Shown here one piece after another: positions 54,659 to 64,000 of a stretch of DNA of 64,000 bases. The position numbers were made by a program, and so were the translations under genes. Within the stretch, counting starts at the first letter, position 1, and each line of letters begins with the position of its first letter. Source of the DNA: Flavobacteriaceae bacterium (lineage in GTDB: Bacteria > Bacteroidota > Bacteroidia > Flavobacteriales > Flavobacteriaceae); contig JAGYKX010000002.1 in the NCBI GenBank assembly GCA_018401115.1, positions 1 through 64,000 on the forward strand. Direction: 5' to 3'. Under the pieces are notes generated by a model, which was not told where the DNA came from, did not search any database, and saw nothing but the letters and a program-made list of their open reading frames with translations.

Positions 54659-54874
54659 TCAATAGGTAATATACAACCATCCGGTTCTTGCAGCAGAGCC
54701 GTCATTTAATTGAACTATATAGTAGTAAGGCCCTGCAGGAAGAGTTTTTTTACTTTTCTGATACTTCCCATCCCAATTGCTTTTGTAGCCTTGCTGCTCA
54801 AAAACCAACTGTTTTTGGCGGTCAAAAACCCTTACGTATGCACCGGAATATTGTTCTATATTTTGAAACAGCAA
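54659..54874 (-). pseudogene. Orphan T9SS type-B C-terminal sorting tail
   Basis: The frame encodes ~70 residues with the pattern VRVFDRQKQLVFEQQGY..NWDGKY...LPAGPYYYIVQL..GSAARTGWLYITY, the gliding-motility-associated (CHU_C/type-B) sorting domain that ends very large T9SS proteins. There is no signal peptide and an in-frame TAG lies two codons before the first possible start, so the rest of the gene is gone. It is a decayed 3' remnant. Confidence 0.75.
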
Positions 54875-54989
54875 AGCCTATTAAAATATTTTAATTTCAA
54901 ATTACTTCCAAGTTTAGTGCTTAATCCAGCTAAGCGTTGGATTTTCATAGTATTGATATTATACATACTTTTATTCTTGTTCCCATATT

Positions 54990-56108
54990 ATGAAGTGTAA
55001 ACACCTAATACCGATCTTATTTTGCCTTCTTAGCCTCATTGGTATTTCTAAGCTCAACGCCCAATCAAAAACAAACATTGGTCTAGATCTCGTGGAAGAT
55101 TTTAGCAGCGTCATTGATGGGGGTATTACCCAAGGAGAAACCCTGATGGGGTTCATTTCACTCTCACATGAAACAAGCTTGTGGAGCGGTGCCAGTTTAA
55201 AGGGCCAGCATGTGCTTAACCACGGAAAACCACTCACCGATTATGTGGGAGATTTACAAACCATCAGTAATATAGAAGCCCCAAGGAATATATACCTCTA
55301 CGAGTTTATTTTGGAACAAAAATTCAAAGGCCATAAACTCATTGTAGGTAAATCTGAAATCAATGCTCTGTTTGCCTTCAGTACCCACGGATTGGGTTTC
55401 ATTCACAGCTCTTTTGGTATAGGTCCAGAAATGTCCGTGAATGTACCCTTAGCTACTTTTCCCTATGCCGCCATGGGAATTTACACCAATATCCAAATTC
55501 AAAAAAACCTTCATCTCAGTGCAGCGGTATATGACGGCTGTCCTAATACGGAAATAGGGTATTTAAAGTCCTACGACTTTTCGTTAAACAGCAAACGAGG
55601 CTTGTTTTGGATCGGGGAAATAGATTATCAAATAACAAAAGAAAAAACTCAGATAAGTACCTACAAGATGGGTGTTTGGTCACTGCAAGGCAATAGTCAA
55701 AGAGAAAGTGGGTTTTATGCCATTATGGACCAGAAGCTATTGACTGAAGACGAAGATCCAACACAGGGGCTTCACGTTTTTGCACAATACGGTCGTATTC
55801 CAAATAATGCGTCTGTTTTTAAAACCTATGCCGGATTGGGTATGGTATACTATGGTCCTTTGAGCAATAGGTCTCAAGACCAAATAGGATTGGCATGGGG
55901 GTAAGGAAATGTCTCAAACATATACAGAAATAGGCTTTTAAGAACCTCAGACCGAGCAGAAACCGTGATAGAGGCTTATTACAATTATACTTTAAGTGAC
56001 CAATTAGAAGTACAATTAGACAGCCAGTATATTGTAAATCCTGGAGTCAATCCAGGAGTTAAAAATGCATTGGTTGGCATTCTTCGGTTAAAGTACAATC
56101 TATTTTAA
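54990..56108 (+). pseudogene. OprB-like porin interrupted by an in-frame TAA
   Basis: A signal peptide (MKCKHLIPILFCLL...NAQ) is followed by an OprB-like carbohydrate-porin barrel (YEFILEQKFKGHKLIVGKSEINALFAF and FPYAAMGIYTNIQIQKNLHLSAAVYDG). The frame stops at TAA 55902-55904 (codon 305) but continues in the same phase to TAA 56106-56108 with good porin sequence: AETVIEAYYNYTLSDQLEVQ, DSQYIVNPGVNPG, ending LKYNLF with the terminal Phe of barrels. So a single nonsense change, with no frameshift, splits the gene. It may be a recent pseudogene, a readthrough gene or a sequencing error. Confidence 0.8.
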
Positions 56109-56110
56109 AA

Positions 56111-57550
56111 TCATTCTCCTAATTGTTTTTTGTAAAAATCAAAAGCCTTTTGGGCTACCTTTCTACCTAAAACAAGCCCTTCCACATTGTCTGCTTGAAT
56201 GTGATAGCCTCCCCAAACTCTTGAAATTCCCGCCATTTCTCCAGCTTCCGTAAAGGTGGGGAAATAAAGCTTTATTTCCTGCCATTGACTTTCAGGCTCT
56301 GTAAGAGAACCCGACATAAAGCTAACTTCATGACCAAAAACATCTGAGCCCTTAAAAAGTCTTAAAGCCTCTGCGCAAGCAGCACTAACAGTGGAATGTC
56401 CAGAAACATAACTTGGAAATGGAGGACAAAGAAATACCTCTGGAGAATAAGGGCGCCATTGTTCTCCCTTTAAAGTACCCCAACCTTGCCCAATGCCCTT
56501 CCAACCCTCTATATCTTTGCCTTGAAAATATTCATGCACCAAAGCATAAGGGCGGGCATAATCGTAATACATTTTTGTATCCCAGGAAGCTATAAAAGCA
56601 TCCATTGCAGTGATCTGATTTAAAAAATACATTTTAACATCTTCATCCAGTGAATGATTATCTCTTTTAGATACTTCTTGCGCAAAAACCAGCCAATGTC
56701 CCGCCTGTTGCACAGACTTTGGGCCGTCTCGCATGAATTCTACCAATCCTTTTTGTTCCACGGTTAAATTAGTCTGCATGGCCACCACCTCAGCCACCTC
56801 TGCTTTCAATTGATCAGATTCAAATAAAGGAGGAGGTGGAGACCTGAATTGAGCGGCAGAATCCAAAGCAATAGGACGCACCTTTTGCCAATAAGGAGTG
56901 AGACAAGAGGGTGCAAATTTATCTCCATTATCCCTGGTAAAATACTTGGGCTGCCAACGGTTAATATCTGAATTTAATTCTGGGGAATTTACGGGCTTAT
57001 ATTGGGTATAATCGTAATAAGGAGGAAATCCCTCAGCGGCCTCACCATACTGGTTGGATCCGTCTCCCTTTCTCGCCTCAATAACCGCTTGCGCGGCCGC
57101 CTTACCTACTGCTGCAGCACCCTTTAGCTCTTTGGCCAGCGGAACAACTAATCCAAGGTCTTTAAGGCGTTGCTTAAAATAAATTGAATCTGCAGGGTAA
57201 TACTCTTTTAACGCGTAATATGCCGCAAAAGAAATAGCCGTCTCCTTGTCTATTAACTGGCCTTTTTGCTTGGGCTGATCTTTTAAATAAAGGGGTATTA
57301 CCTTAGGCTCAAAGACCGACCATGCGTCAAAAACAGCAACAAAAACTAAGCCAAGAAAGCGAGAAGTTATGGTAGGTCTTGGCGCATAGCGTTCCGTATC
57401 ATTAGCGGTGGCCTCCAAGGCAATCTGGGCCCAATAATAGGCAATATTGTCCTGACCCAGAGGGCGGTCTATCCCAGTAAGAGATTTGGCTTTGGGTTGG
57501 CATTGAACCAACATTAAAGCCATACAAAAAGTGATGAAAAAAGGTTTCAT
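56111..57550 (-). CDS. Vanadium-haloperoxidase/PAP2-family lipoprotein
   Basis: A 479-aa lipoprotein (lipobox MLVQC). The vanadate/phosphate site is visible as PFPSYVSGHSTVSAACAEA (~385-403, SGH with the acid-base His) and a later RVWGGYHIQADNVEG (~446-460, R...H axial ligand). Length and layout fit bacterial vanadium-dependent haloperoxidase-like proteins rather than small PAP2 phosphatases. Whether it halogenates or dephosphorylates is not readable. Sixteen bases downstream of the BNR-repeat gene. Confidence 0.85.
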   Translation of the reverse strand: MKPFFITFCMALMLVQCQPKAKSLTGIDRPLGQDNIAYYWAQIALEATANDTERYAPRPTITSRFLGLVFVAVFDAWSVFEPKVIPLYLKDQPKQKGQLIDKETAISFAAYYALKEYYPADSIYFKQRLKDLGLVVPLAKELKGAAAVGKAAAQAVIEARKGDGSNQYGEAAEGFPPYYDYTQYKPVNSPELNSDINRWQPKYFTRDNGDKFAPSCLTPYWQKVRPIALDSAAQFRSPPPPLFESDQLKAEVAEVVAMQTNLTVEQKGLVEFMRDGPKSVQQAGHWLVFAQEVSKRDNHSLDEDVKMYFLNQITAMDAFIASWDTKMYYDYARPYALVHEYFQGKDIEGWKGIGQGWGTLKGEQWRPYSPEVFLCPPFPSYVSGHSTVSAACAEALRLFKGSDVFGHEVSFMSGSLTEPESQWQEIKLYFPTFTEAGEMAGISRVWGGYHIQADNVEGLVLGRKVAQKAFDFYKKQLGE

Positions 57551-57565
57551 AAGCAGTCGCTTAAA

Positions 57566-60500
57566 TTAATTTATTGCCCCAATTCCTGCACTCCAAAGCA
57601 GCTTATTCAATTGGGGGATTTTATCATTTTTAAGGTCTTCCCCTCTGGCTTTCAAAAGGGCCCATTCTTTATTTAAAACAGCCATTCTAGATACAGAACC
57701 CATATTTAGCTTAGGCAAGCTACTCGCTGTTTGGTTGAGTACATACAGGTATGAAGCCGTGAATTTATTAGGATAATTTTCCACGTCGTCATAGGCTTTA
57801 GACAAGCGTTGAATCATGTCTTTGTCAAAAGATACGGCAGTTTCCAACACTTCAGTAACAGCCTGCTTTAAGGCCGCATTTCCAGAAATTTTTTCATGGC
57901 CCAACAAACCCTCTAAGGTCAATTGTAAAGGATAGAGTGTATTGACCATTGCTGCCATTTCTCTATAAGTATTTTCCCCCGCAGACATAAAAGTATCCCA
58001 TTCTATGAGTGCCTTTTCATCTAAAGCTTCTAATGGGTTACTTTCTAAGCTTACCACAACCTTTTTTTGGACTTCTCCAACGCGTAAAATGGCTTTATAC
58101 ACTCCAGGCAACGCCCTGTGACCACTGTAACTGGTTTCTATATAAGCCTCAGGAATACCAGGCAAGCTGGAGTGTTTCATATCCCAAACAAAACGATTCA
58201 ATCCTTTGTTCACACCCAACAAAGGCGCATGACTAGGCGCACCCTCATAAGCTTTATAAGAAGGATCTTTAATCCCAATAAAACGTCTAATCAGATGGTC
58301 ATTAGCATCCCTAATCTCCAAGGAAATGTCCTTCTCAGAAATTCCTTCTGGTAAATGGTAATAAAACACTACTCCGTTCGCTGGGTTCACCCCTTGTAGA
58401 ACATCGGTCCCTTTGGGTTCAGCAGCATTCATACTGCTGTACCAATTCCCTAAAATAGCCGGTTCAGGCGTAAAAAATTGAATCCCTTTTAAAGCCGTTG
58501 GGGTGGCTTGTCTTATGAGGTCTAAGTCATCTAACACCCAAAAAGAACGGCCTTGGGTAGCAACAATAAGGTCATTATTCTTAATCAGTAAATCTGTGAT
58601 GGGAACATTAGGGAGGTTTAACTGCATGGGTTCCCAAAATTCACCCCCATTATAGGAAACATATACCCCTTTTTCCGTTCCTGCAAAAAGTAAATCTTTC
58701 ACCACAGGATCTTCGCGAACTACTCTGGTAAAGGACCCTTCTGGAATTCCAGCCGATATTTTTTCCCATACCGCGCCATAATTGACACTCTTATATAGCC
58801 CTGGCATTTTATCGTTAAATTTATAGCGTGTAGTCGCTATATAAACCGTTCCAGGATCATGCGCAGAAACTTCAATGGCATTTATAATAGTTTCGGGCAA
58901 ACCCCTTGGGGTAATATTTTTCCAACTAATCCCTCCATCTTTCGTAATATGCACCAGGCCGTCGTCTGAACCTGTGTATAAAAGACCTTTTTCGTGTGGA
59001 GACTCCACTATATAAGATAGGGTGCCATAATTTTCAGCACCTACCGCTTCAATAGTGTAAGGACCACCACCGTGTACCTGCTTGGAGGTATCATTCATGG
59101 TTAAATCTGGAGAAATAATTTCCCAACTTTGTCCAACATCTTTGGTTTTTAAAACATATTGAGCGCCGTGAAAATAAGTGTTGGGTTCATGTACAGACCT
59201 AATAATTGGCGCATTCCAATTAAAACGATATTTCATTTCGCTGGCCGCCATACCCAAATACTGAATGGGGTCTATCATAATATTGGTGCTGGATTTACTC
59301 TCGGGATAATAAGCGTCTATAGTCCCCAGATAACTCCCTCCAAGTACTACATCTGGCTGGTCAGGGTCAAAAGCTAAAAAGGCACTTTCGCCTCCGGCCG
59401 ATGCCTCCCAGCTTTCCGCACCAATACCCCCATTACCCAAAGATATACTGGCAATGCTCACACTGGTATTGTCCTGTTGGCCGCCATAGATATTATAAGG
59501 AAATAAATGATCTGCATTCACCCTGTAAAATTGTGCCGTGGGCATATTATTCTGTGAAGACCAACTCAGACCGCCGTTAAAACTAATGGCCGCACCGCCG
59601 TCGTCTGCCAAGACCATTTGCTTGTTGTTGGTTGGGTGTATCCATAAATCGTGGTAGTCTCCATGAGCTGGATTCATTTCTTCCCAATTTTTACCTCCGT
59701 CTATAGACTTATAAGCCATAGCACTCATGACATATATAGTGTCTGCGTCTGTAGGGTCTAAAAAAACCTCTGTGTAGTACCAGGCACGCTGAATAAGTCT
59801 GTGATCTGCAGACACCCTAGTCCAATTTTCTCCAGAGTCTTCAGACACAAATAAACCGCCTTTTTCTTGCTTAGAGTCGCTTTCAATGAGTGCCACCACT
59901 TTAGAGGGATTGGCTCTAGAAACTGCAATGGCCATTTTTCCCTTCTCTTCAGGGAGTCCATTTTCTAATAAAGTCCAGTGTGTACCCCCGTCTACCGTTT
60001 TATACAAACCACTCCCAACACCACCACTCACTACCTGCCAAGGCAATCTTTGATGTTCCCACATAGCGGCATACAACACTTCTGGATTTTGCATATCCAT
60101 AGACAATTCAGCAGCCCCAGTCAGGCTATTTACAAAAAGCTGTTTTACCCAATTTTTACCACCATCTGTGGTCTTATAAATACCCCGCTCTTGATTGGGG
60201 CCGTGCAATGCTCCTTGAGCAGCTACATATACAATATCAGGATTGCTTGGATGAATCCTAATTCTCGAAATATGTTGTGTAGCATCTAAACCCATATGCT
60301 GCCAGGTCTTACCTCCATCTAATGACTTGTACACCCCATCTCCATAGGTAGTCATAACCCCTCTAGGGGCATGCTCACCCATCCCTACATAAACAATATC
60401 CGGATGACTCTCAGATACTGCTACTGCACCAACGGAGCCTGTATTAAAAAACCCGTCAGATACATTCTTCCAATGTTGGCCCGCGTCTTCTGTCTTCCAC

Positions 60501-60691
60501 AATCCACCTCCTGTGGTACCCATATAATACACCATAGGATGTTGAACCACTCCAGAAGCCGCTACCGATCTGCCCCCTCTAAAAGGACCTATATTTCTAT
60601 AGTGAACCGCCTTAGAAAGTATTTCTTGTTGCTGTCCAAAGACAGCAGGAACAAAAGCCAAAAGGAGTAAAAAGAAAAGTTGTTTTTTCAT
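57566..60691 (-). CDS. Secreted sortilin/BNR-repeat protein
   Basis: A 1041-aa protein with signal peptide ([19 protein letters not shown]). It is built of many Asp-box/BNR repeats ([55 protein letters not shown]), so one or two beta-propellers of the VPS10/sortilin type (~25-700), followed by a C-terminal region (~720-1041) with beta and helical parts. Often annotated as glycosyl hydrolase, but no catalytic proof is visible. The dispersed CGGCCGATGCC motif lies inside. An in-frame extension to 60727 is less likely. Confidence 0.83.
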   Translation of the reverse strand: MKKQLFFLLLLAFVPAVFGQQQEILSKAVHYRNIGPFRGGRSVAASGVVQHPMVYYMGTTGGGLWKTEDAGQHWKNVSDGFFNTGSVGAVAVSESHPDIVYVGMGEHAPRGVMTTYGDGVYKSLDGGKTWQHMGLDATQHISRIRIHPSNPDIVYVAAQGALHGPNQERGIYKTTDGGKNWVKQLFVNSLTGAAELSMDMQNPEVLYAAMWEHQRLPWQVVSGGVGSGLYKTVDGGTHWTLLENGLPEEKGKMAIAVSRANPSKVVALIESDSKQEKGGLFVSEDSGENWTRVSADHRLIQRAWYYTEVFLDPTDADTIYVMSAMAYKSIDGGKNWEEMNPAHGDYHDLWIHPTNNKQMVLADDGGAAISFNGGLSWSSQNNMPTAQFYRVNADHLFPYNIYGGQQDNTSVSIASISLGNGGIGAESWEASAGGESAFLAFDPDQPDVVLGGSYLGTIDAYYPESKSSTNIMIDPIQYLGMAASEMKYRFNWNAPIIRSVHEPNTYFHGAQYVLKTKDVGQSWEIISPDLTMNDTSKQVHGGGPYTIEAVGAENYGTLSYIVESPHEKGLLYTGSDDGLVHITKDGGISWKNITPRGLPETIINAIEVSAHDPGTVYIATTRYKFNDKMPGLYKSVNYGAVWEKISAGIPEGSFTRVVREDPVVKDLLFAGTEKGVYVSYNGGEFWEPMQLNLPNVPITDLLIKNNDLIVATQGRSFWVLDDLDLIRQATPTALKGIQFFTPEPAILGNWYSSMNAAEPKGTDVLQGVNPANGVVFYYHLPEGISEKDISLEIRDANDHLIRRFIGIKDPSYKAYEGAPSHAPLLGVNKGLNRFVWDMKHSSLPGIPEAYIETSYSGHRALPGVYKAILRVGEVQKKVVVSLESNPLEALDEKALIEWDTFMSAGENTYREMAAMVNTLYPLQLTLEGLLGHEKISGNAALKQAVTEVLETAVSFDKDMIQRLSKAYDDVENYPNKFTASYLYVLNQTASSLPKLNMGSVSRMAVLNKEWALLKARGEDLKNDKIPQLNKLLWSAGIGAIN
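59390..59405 (+). repeat. Dispersed GCCTCCGGCCGATGCC motif, copy in the BNR gene
   Basis: Exact match to the intergenic 16-mer at 32327-32342, here encoding ASAGG on the minus strand. Confidence 0.5.
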
Positions 60692-60710
60692 GATTGTTTT
60701 TATTAAGAGA

Positions 60711-61364
60711 CTATAAAATATACGCACTCAAACCCAAGAGTATAAATTGACCCTGTGAATTTATGTATTGATTTTTATTCCCAATGGGAATTTCTAAAAA
60801 GTTTACTTCATGTGTTTGACCACTTAAAGAATAGCGAACGTCCAATTCAAATCTCTTGTACTGGTATCCAAAGCCCAACTGTTTTCCTACAAAAGAAGCC
60901 TTTTCAAGGGCGTTTATATGTACTCCTTTCATATTGGCCTTTTGGTTAAAGGTCCATCTAGGCCCTCCAAAAATGCGAAGCGACTTAGAAATATTGTACC
61001 CTAAGAGCAAGGGCACATCTAGATGGGTGACTTCAAAATCAGTGATAATGCGTTTTACATCTGTCAGTACAATAGGGATTTTAAAAGAGTGGTCCCTTTT
61101 CACTTGCAACGCCTCTACCCTAATATACCAATCTTGATGATTATATTTGACAAATCCACCAAAATGACGGCCTTCTCTGCCCACATAAATGTTGATGTTT
61201 TTTTGAAGTGCTGCGACTTCTGCGTCCACATTATTAACAGTGTCAAAATCAGTACCTCCGGTAATTCCTACTGAAAATTGGGCCAAACCTGAAAAGGAGG
61301 TCATAAAAAAGGCGCAGAAAAAAAAGGCCAAACACCCCTTGAGGGGATTATTCTTGTGAAGCAT
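60711..61364 (-). CDS. Small outer-membrane barrel protein (PorT-like)
   Basis: A 217-aa protein with signal peptide (ends near GLAQ) and amphipathic beta strands, including [46 protein letters not shown] and a final LLGLSAYIL strand. This is the outer-membrane beta-barrel (OMP_b-brl_2/PorT-like) family; the ligand is unknown. Twenty bases upstream of the BNR gene. Its promoter region carries a striking set of short repeats (61364-61415). Confidence 0.78.
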   Translation of the reverse strand: MLHKNNPLKGCLAFFFCAFFMTSFSGLAQFSVGITGGTDFDTVNNVDAEVAALQKNINIYVGREGRHFGGFVKYNHQDWYIRVEALQVKRDHSFKIPIVLTDVKRIITDFEVTHLDVPLLLGYNISKSLRIFGGPRWTFNQKANMKGVHINALEKASFVGKQLGFGYQYKRFELDVRYSLSGQTHEVNFLEIPIGNKNQYINSQGQFILLGLSAYIL

Positions 61365-61415
61365 TTAGTGGTTTTAGTGGTTGGTTAAATACCTTTAAAG
61401 TAAAGGACCACTAAA
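61364..61415. promoter_or_regulatory. Repeat-rich control region of the barrel gene
   Basis: TTTAGTGGT is repeated in tandem (61364-61372 and 61373-61381) and inverted as ACCACTAAA (61407-61415). Between them is the palindrome CCTTTA-AAG-TAAAGG (61392-61406), whose minus strand holds a TACTTTAA -7-like box. It suggests an operator next to the start codon. Confidence 0.45.
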
Positions 61416-61429
61416 TATATTAAAAAAAT

Positions 61430-62167
61430 CTAGTCGTTTAAGACCTCAAGAGTCAAATTCTCAATTTTGGAAAGCCATTGGAGTTTGCCTTCTTGGAAAA
61501 GTAAAGGCAAACGCTCTAAAGGGGTGGGGTGCTCTAGGGGCTTGTAATTGTCAAAGTCCTGAAATAAAATACCCCCTAGCCTATTTTTGGAAATTGCCAT
61601 TCTAAAACGAGTGCCACCGCCGTTGGTATGGTAGGAATAGGCCATATAATCTATTTCAAAGCGATCGCTATGGATCCAATAGTAAAATTGGTCTTGGTAA
61701 TCTTCTCCACCGCCTTCTTGTTTAAAAGTAACCGCCAATTGGTGGTAGGATTCCGCGTTAATTTCTACCACACCTTCATAGCTGGGAACTACGGCCTGGT
61801 CCTGAAGTCCCAAAGGCAATTGAACAAAGTAGAGCACTGAATTCAGGGAATTGGCATAGACCGTTTTCAAGGAATCTGACAAGGCAACTGCTTGGCCATT
61901 TAAGGTCCTTTCAAAGGTGCTAAAATTGGTCCAAACGTCTTTAGTAACTCCCAAGCTGTCTTGTTTCTCTCTGGAATATTGAATTCCCAAAGCGCCTCTA
62001 TGTACCTCATAGTGATAATCTCTAAAATCAAAATTAATCTGAGAGGGCTTAGACGTCCATCCATGGGCTGCAACTGTTTTCTGTATTAGTGTACCAGCGT
62101 CTATCTCCACATTAGGCGCACATGAAAACAACAATCCCAACAACAAACCCACTATTACTTTAGCCAT
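61430..62167 (-). CDS. DUF6503-like lipoprotein
   Basis: About 245 aa from ATG 62167 with signal MAKVIVGLLLGLLFSC (lipobox Cys16). The mature part starts TLIQKTVAAHGW and holds beta strands including DYMAYSYHTNGGGTRFRMA and GGILFQDFDNYKP, typical of DUF6503. Similar in layout to the gene at 43009. The upstream XRE gene ends 11 bases before it. A longer start at 62260 is rejected since it overlaps the regulator and spoils the signal peptide. Confidence 0.75.
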   Translation of the reverse strand: MAKVIVGLLLGLLFSCAPNVEIDAGTLIQKTVAAHGWTSKPSQINFDFRDYHYEVHRGALGIQYSREKQDSLGVTKDVWTNFSTFERTLNGQAVALSDSLKTVYANSLNSVLYFVQLPLGLQDQAVVPSYEGVVEINAESYHQLAVTFKQEGGGEDYQDQFYYWIHSDRFEIDYMAYSYHTNGGGTRFRMAISKNRLGGILFQDFDNYKPLEHPTPLERLPLLFQEGKLQWLSKIENLTLEVLND

Positions 62168-62177
62168 AAATACCATA

Positions 62178-62372
62178 TTAATCTTCAAAAGTAAAGATAC
62201 CCTCAATTGGGGTCTTAAACAAATGGGCCAATTTAAAAGCCAAGGGAAGAGAAGGATCAAATTTACCTTTTTCTATGGCGTTAATGGTCTGGCGAGACAC
62301 CCCTACTTCATGGGCCAAATCTTCTTGGGTAAAAGCATCTCTAGCCCGGAGTTCTTTAATGCTATTTTTCAT
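62178..62372 (-). CDS. Small XRE-family regulator
   Basis: A 64-aa HTH protein (YozG-like): RARDAFTQEDLAHEVGVSRQTINAIEKGKFDPSLPLAFKLAHLF covers a complete XRE helix-turn-helix (abbreviated here; recognition helix ~27-36). Such small regulators usually pair with a membrane protein; the DUF2178-like gene overlaps by ATGA upstream. Targets are probably local. Confidence 0.93.
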   Translation of the reverse strand: MKNSIKELRARDAFTQEDLAHEVGVSRQTINAIEKGKFDPSLPLAFKLAHLFKTPIEGIFTFED

Positions 62373-62776
62373 TTGAAACGTCTGGTGTTAATGGCTAATC
62401 CTGCTAAATACGTAATACTAATTACAACAGTCATAAAGGCAAAGTCCATTTTAAAACCCAGTAAATCTTGCTGCTCTAAGATGGACAATCCCAAACCTAA
62501 AACCACTGCCACACCCAAACTAATGGCCATGGCTTCTAAATGCATGCGTTGTTGCAACTCGTCCAGGTTTAAAATATGCTTTCTATTGGCCAAAATCATG
62601 GCTGCGCCGGTGATTAAAAACAAACCTACGCCTGCGTAAGTGAAAAGGGAGTTTTCCCAAATAAATTCAGGGCCAAAGGTGGCTAAGGCGGTACTGAGTA
62701 CCCAAATCATGGTCCAAAGGGCCAATCTCTTAGTGCTTTTGCGCTGTAATTCTTTAAAAGATGCTGTGTTTTTCAT
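62369..62776 (-). CDS. Membrane protein paired with the XRE regulator
   Basis: A 135-aa protein with four hydrophobic helices (~20-36, ~44-62, ~83-98, ~112-128) and a positively charged N-terminus. The four-helix layout and overlap with a small XRE gene resemble DUF2178/DUF3796-type partners of YozG regulators. Its role may be to sense the membrane, which is inferred only from the pairing. Confidence 0.7.
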   Translation of the reverse strand: MKNTASFKELQRKSTKRLALWTMIWVLSTALATFGPEFIWENSLFTYAGVGLFLITGAAMILANRKHILNLDELQQRMHLEAMAISLGVAVVLGLGLSILEQQDLLGFKMDFAFMTVVISITYLAGLAINTRRFK

Positions 62777-62823
62777 AAGGTATAATTGTAAATGTTACGT
62801 GCTATTTTGTAAAGTTTATTTGA

Positions 62824-62831
62824 CAAAAATA
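62824..62831 (-). promoter_or_regulatory. -7 element for the XRE operon
   Basis: Minus strand TATTTTTG, exact match to TAnnTTTG, ~48 bases before the membrane-protein start. Confidence 0.55.
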
Positions 62832-62929
62832 CATATTTATTTTAAAATGTAAAGTAAAGTTGACATTAATTTCAGCACCAATTTGGTTTGTAGGAAGGAA
62901 GAATTTACCTACTTTGCGGCCGTAATTTT

Positions 62930-62973
62930 AACCTTAAGGTAACCTTTATTTGACCCTTAAATGGTTATTTTTA
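62930..62973 (+). promoter_or_regulatory. 11-bp-period repeat and promoter of the phosphate transporter
   Basis: Three consecutive 11-mers, AACCTTAAGGT, AACCTTTATTT and GACCCTTAAAT (62930-62962), share a phased ACC(C)TT. They run straight into a -7 box TATTTTTA (62966-62973). The one-helical-turn phasing resembles the direct repeats bound by PhoB-type response regulators. Confidence 0.5.
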
Positions 62974-62992
62974 CGCCTCGTAAATAAACACT

Positions 62993-64000
62993 ATGGACAA
63001 CTTGTACTTGCTAATGCTTGTGGCATTAGCGGCCTTAGCCGTTGCGGATCTTATTGTAGGGGTCAGTAATGACGCTGTGAATTTCCTCAATTCTGCGGTA
63101 GGTTCCAAAGCCCTTTCCTTTAAAACCATTATGATTGTGGCTTCTATAGGAATTGCATTGGGTGCAATTTTCTCCAGCGGAATGATGGAGGTAGCCAGAA
63201 AAGGGATCTTCAATCCCAGTGAGTTTTACTTTAATGAAATTATGTTCATTTTCATTGCCGTAATGATCACGGATATTTTGCTTTTGGATTTCTTCAACAC
63301 TATAGGACTTCCTACTTCTACCACCGTATCTATTGTATTTGAACTTTTGGGAGCGTCGGTAGCCATGGCATTGATTAAAATCTATCAAGAAGGTGGAGAT
63401 TTTGCAGAAGTAGTGAACTATATAAACACTTCTAAAGCCTCAGAGATTGTTGTAGGAATATTACTGTCTGTAGCTATAGCTTTTACTGTTGGAGCACTAG
63501 TTCAATGGACTACTAGGGTATTGCTTTCTTTTAATTTTGACCAAAAACCAAGTTGGATGTCTGCGCTATTTGGTGGAATTGCCACCTCTTCAATTACCTA
63601 TTTCATCTTAATGAAAGGTATTAAGGGGACCGCATTTGCAAGTAATCCTATAGATATAACAGGGGGGCTCACCTTAGGGGCTTATATTGAGAGTAATGTA
63701 GGTTTAATCATTTTAATTAACCTTCTCGTTTGGTCTGCTATTTCTTATGTGCTTATTGAAATTTTCCGAGTAAACATATTCAAATTCATCATCTTAATTG
63801 GAACCTTTGCATTGGCTTTAGCCTTTGCGGGAAACGACCTAGTAAACTTTATTGGTGTGCCTATTGCTGCGCTTCAATCCTATGAAGCATGGACCCTATC
63901 TGGAGTGCCTGCTACTGAATTTAGCATGGAAATGCTCTCTAACAAAGTGCCTACACCTACCCTATTATTATTTATCTCTGGGGGGGTTATGGTGGCCACG
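62993..64000 (+). CDS. Inorganic phosphate transporter, PiT family (3' end missing)
   Basis: The first 336 residues are in the window; the gene runs off the right edge. Multiple membrane helices and the two inverted PiT repeats are visible: GVSNDAVNFLNSAVGSKA (~23-40, ND signature) and FAGNDLVNFIGVPIAA (~278-293). FNTIGLPTSTT (~101-111) is also typical. It would import phosphate with H+ or Na+ at the inner membrane. Possible phosphate-starvation control by the 11-bp repeats upstream. Confidence 0.93.
   Translation, partial: MDNLYLLMLVALAALAVADLIVGVSNDAVNFLNSAVGSKALSFKTIMIVASIGIALGAIFSSGMMEVARKGIFNPSEFYFNEIMFIFIAVMITDILLLDFFNTIGLPTSTTVSIVFELLGASVAMALIKIYQEGGDFAEVVNYINTSKASEIVVGILLSVAIAFTVGALVQWTTRVLLSFNFDQKPSWMSALFGGIATSSITYFILMKGIKGTAFASNPIDITGGLTLGAYIESNVGLIILINLLVWSAISYVLIEIFRVNIFKFIILIGTFALALAFAGNDLVNFIGVPIAALQSYEAWTLSGVPATEFSMEMLSNKVPTPTLLLFISGGVMVAT

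Noticed and set aside
63035..63388. Two minus-strand frames opposite the PiT transporter
   Set aside because: They shadow a gene with clear PiT signatures and show low-complexity His/Asn-rich translation.

Overview
The window looks like chromosomal DNA from a marine-type member of the Flavobacteriaceae (Bacteroidota). Evidence: AT-rich sequence; promoters of the TAnnTTTG / TATTTTTA (-7) class instead of sigma70 boxes; no clear Shine-Dalgarno sites; secreted proteins with type IX secretion (T9SS) sorting tails; many lipoproteins; and families typical of the phylum (DUF4286, DUF3570, DUF4266, DUF2490, DUF6503-like, SusD-free outer-membrane barrels). No phage, IS element, integrase, CRISPR array or rRNA operon was seen. 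The region is mostly ordinary core genome with a few odd accessory loci.

Layout. 1-3.8 kb: Rieske lipoprotein with InlB-type repeats, tRNA-Leu(CAA), prs, rplY, pth. 3.8-8.3 kb: lipoprotein plus a large T9SS reprolysin-like metalloprotease. 8.3-14.1 kb: ribF, serS, DUF4286, rsmA, mgtE and a D-2-hydroxyacid dehydrogenase, a tight rightward run. 14.1-18.4 kb (leftward): a fused PlsC/OlsB-type acyltransferase, aspartate kinase, GNAT, TerB. 18.5-26.9 kb: mfd, an ACT-domain protein overlapping its 3' end, YraN, metG, a short ssb, a Zn-ribbon protein and a CBS-domain protein. 27-30.8 kb: two SDR enzymes (one threonine-dehydrogenase-like) and small secreted proteins. 30.9-37 kb (leftward): a polyamine operon (newly noticed 55-aa ORF, speA, speB, deoxyhypusine-synthase-like protein, acidic small protein, DUF155 protein, RimB-RimK fusion). 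37.2-41.1 kb: two Rieske proteins around a thioredoxin/ApbE/DUF4266/DUF3570 redox operon. 41.3-44.9 kb: small ORF, tRNA-Arg(CCT), DUF4956/DUF2490 pair, DUF6503-like lipoprotein, PHP phosphoesterase. 45-48.7 kb: Nramp-fold transporter plus 5-oxoprolinase pxpABC. 48.7-52.1 kb (leftward): nadC-nadB-nadA, the complete de novo quinolinate route. 52.3-62.8 kb (leftward mostly): zinc metalloprotease, orphan T9SS type-B tail, an OprB-like porin interrupted by an in-frame stop, vanadium-haloperoxidase-like lipoprotein, sortilin/BNR-repeat protein, barrel protein, DUF6503-like lipoprotein, XRE regulator with membrane partner. 63-64 kb: PiT phosphate transporter running off the right edge.

The loci most worth attention are: the Rieske-Trx-ApbE-DUF4266-DUF3570 operon, which looks like an uncharacterised envelope electron-transfer or metal-handling system; an Nramp homologue in the 5-oxoproline operon whose DPGN and MPH metal-binding motifs are replaced, so it may not carry metals; a deoxyhypusine-synthase homologue without the catalytic lysine inside a polyamine operon; and several unexplained DNA signatures (an 11-bp-period repeat ahead of the phosphate transporter, a perfect 14-bp LacI-type palindrome, a 22-bp tandem array, and a GC-rich dispersed motif). 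No database search or alignment program was run; family names rest on motif recognition.
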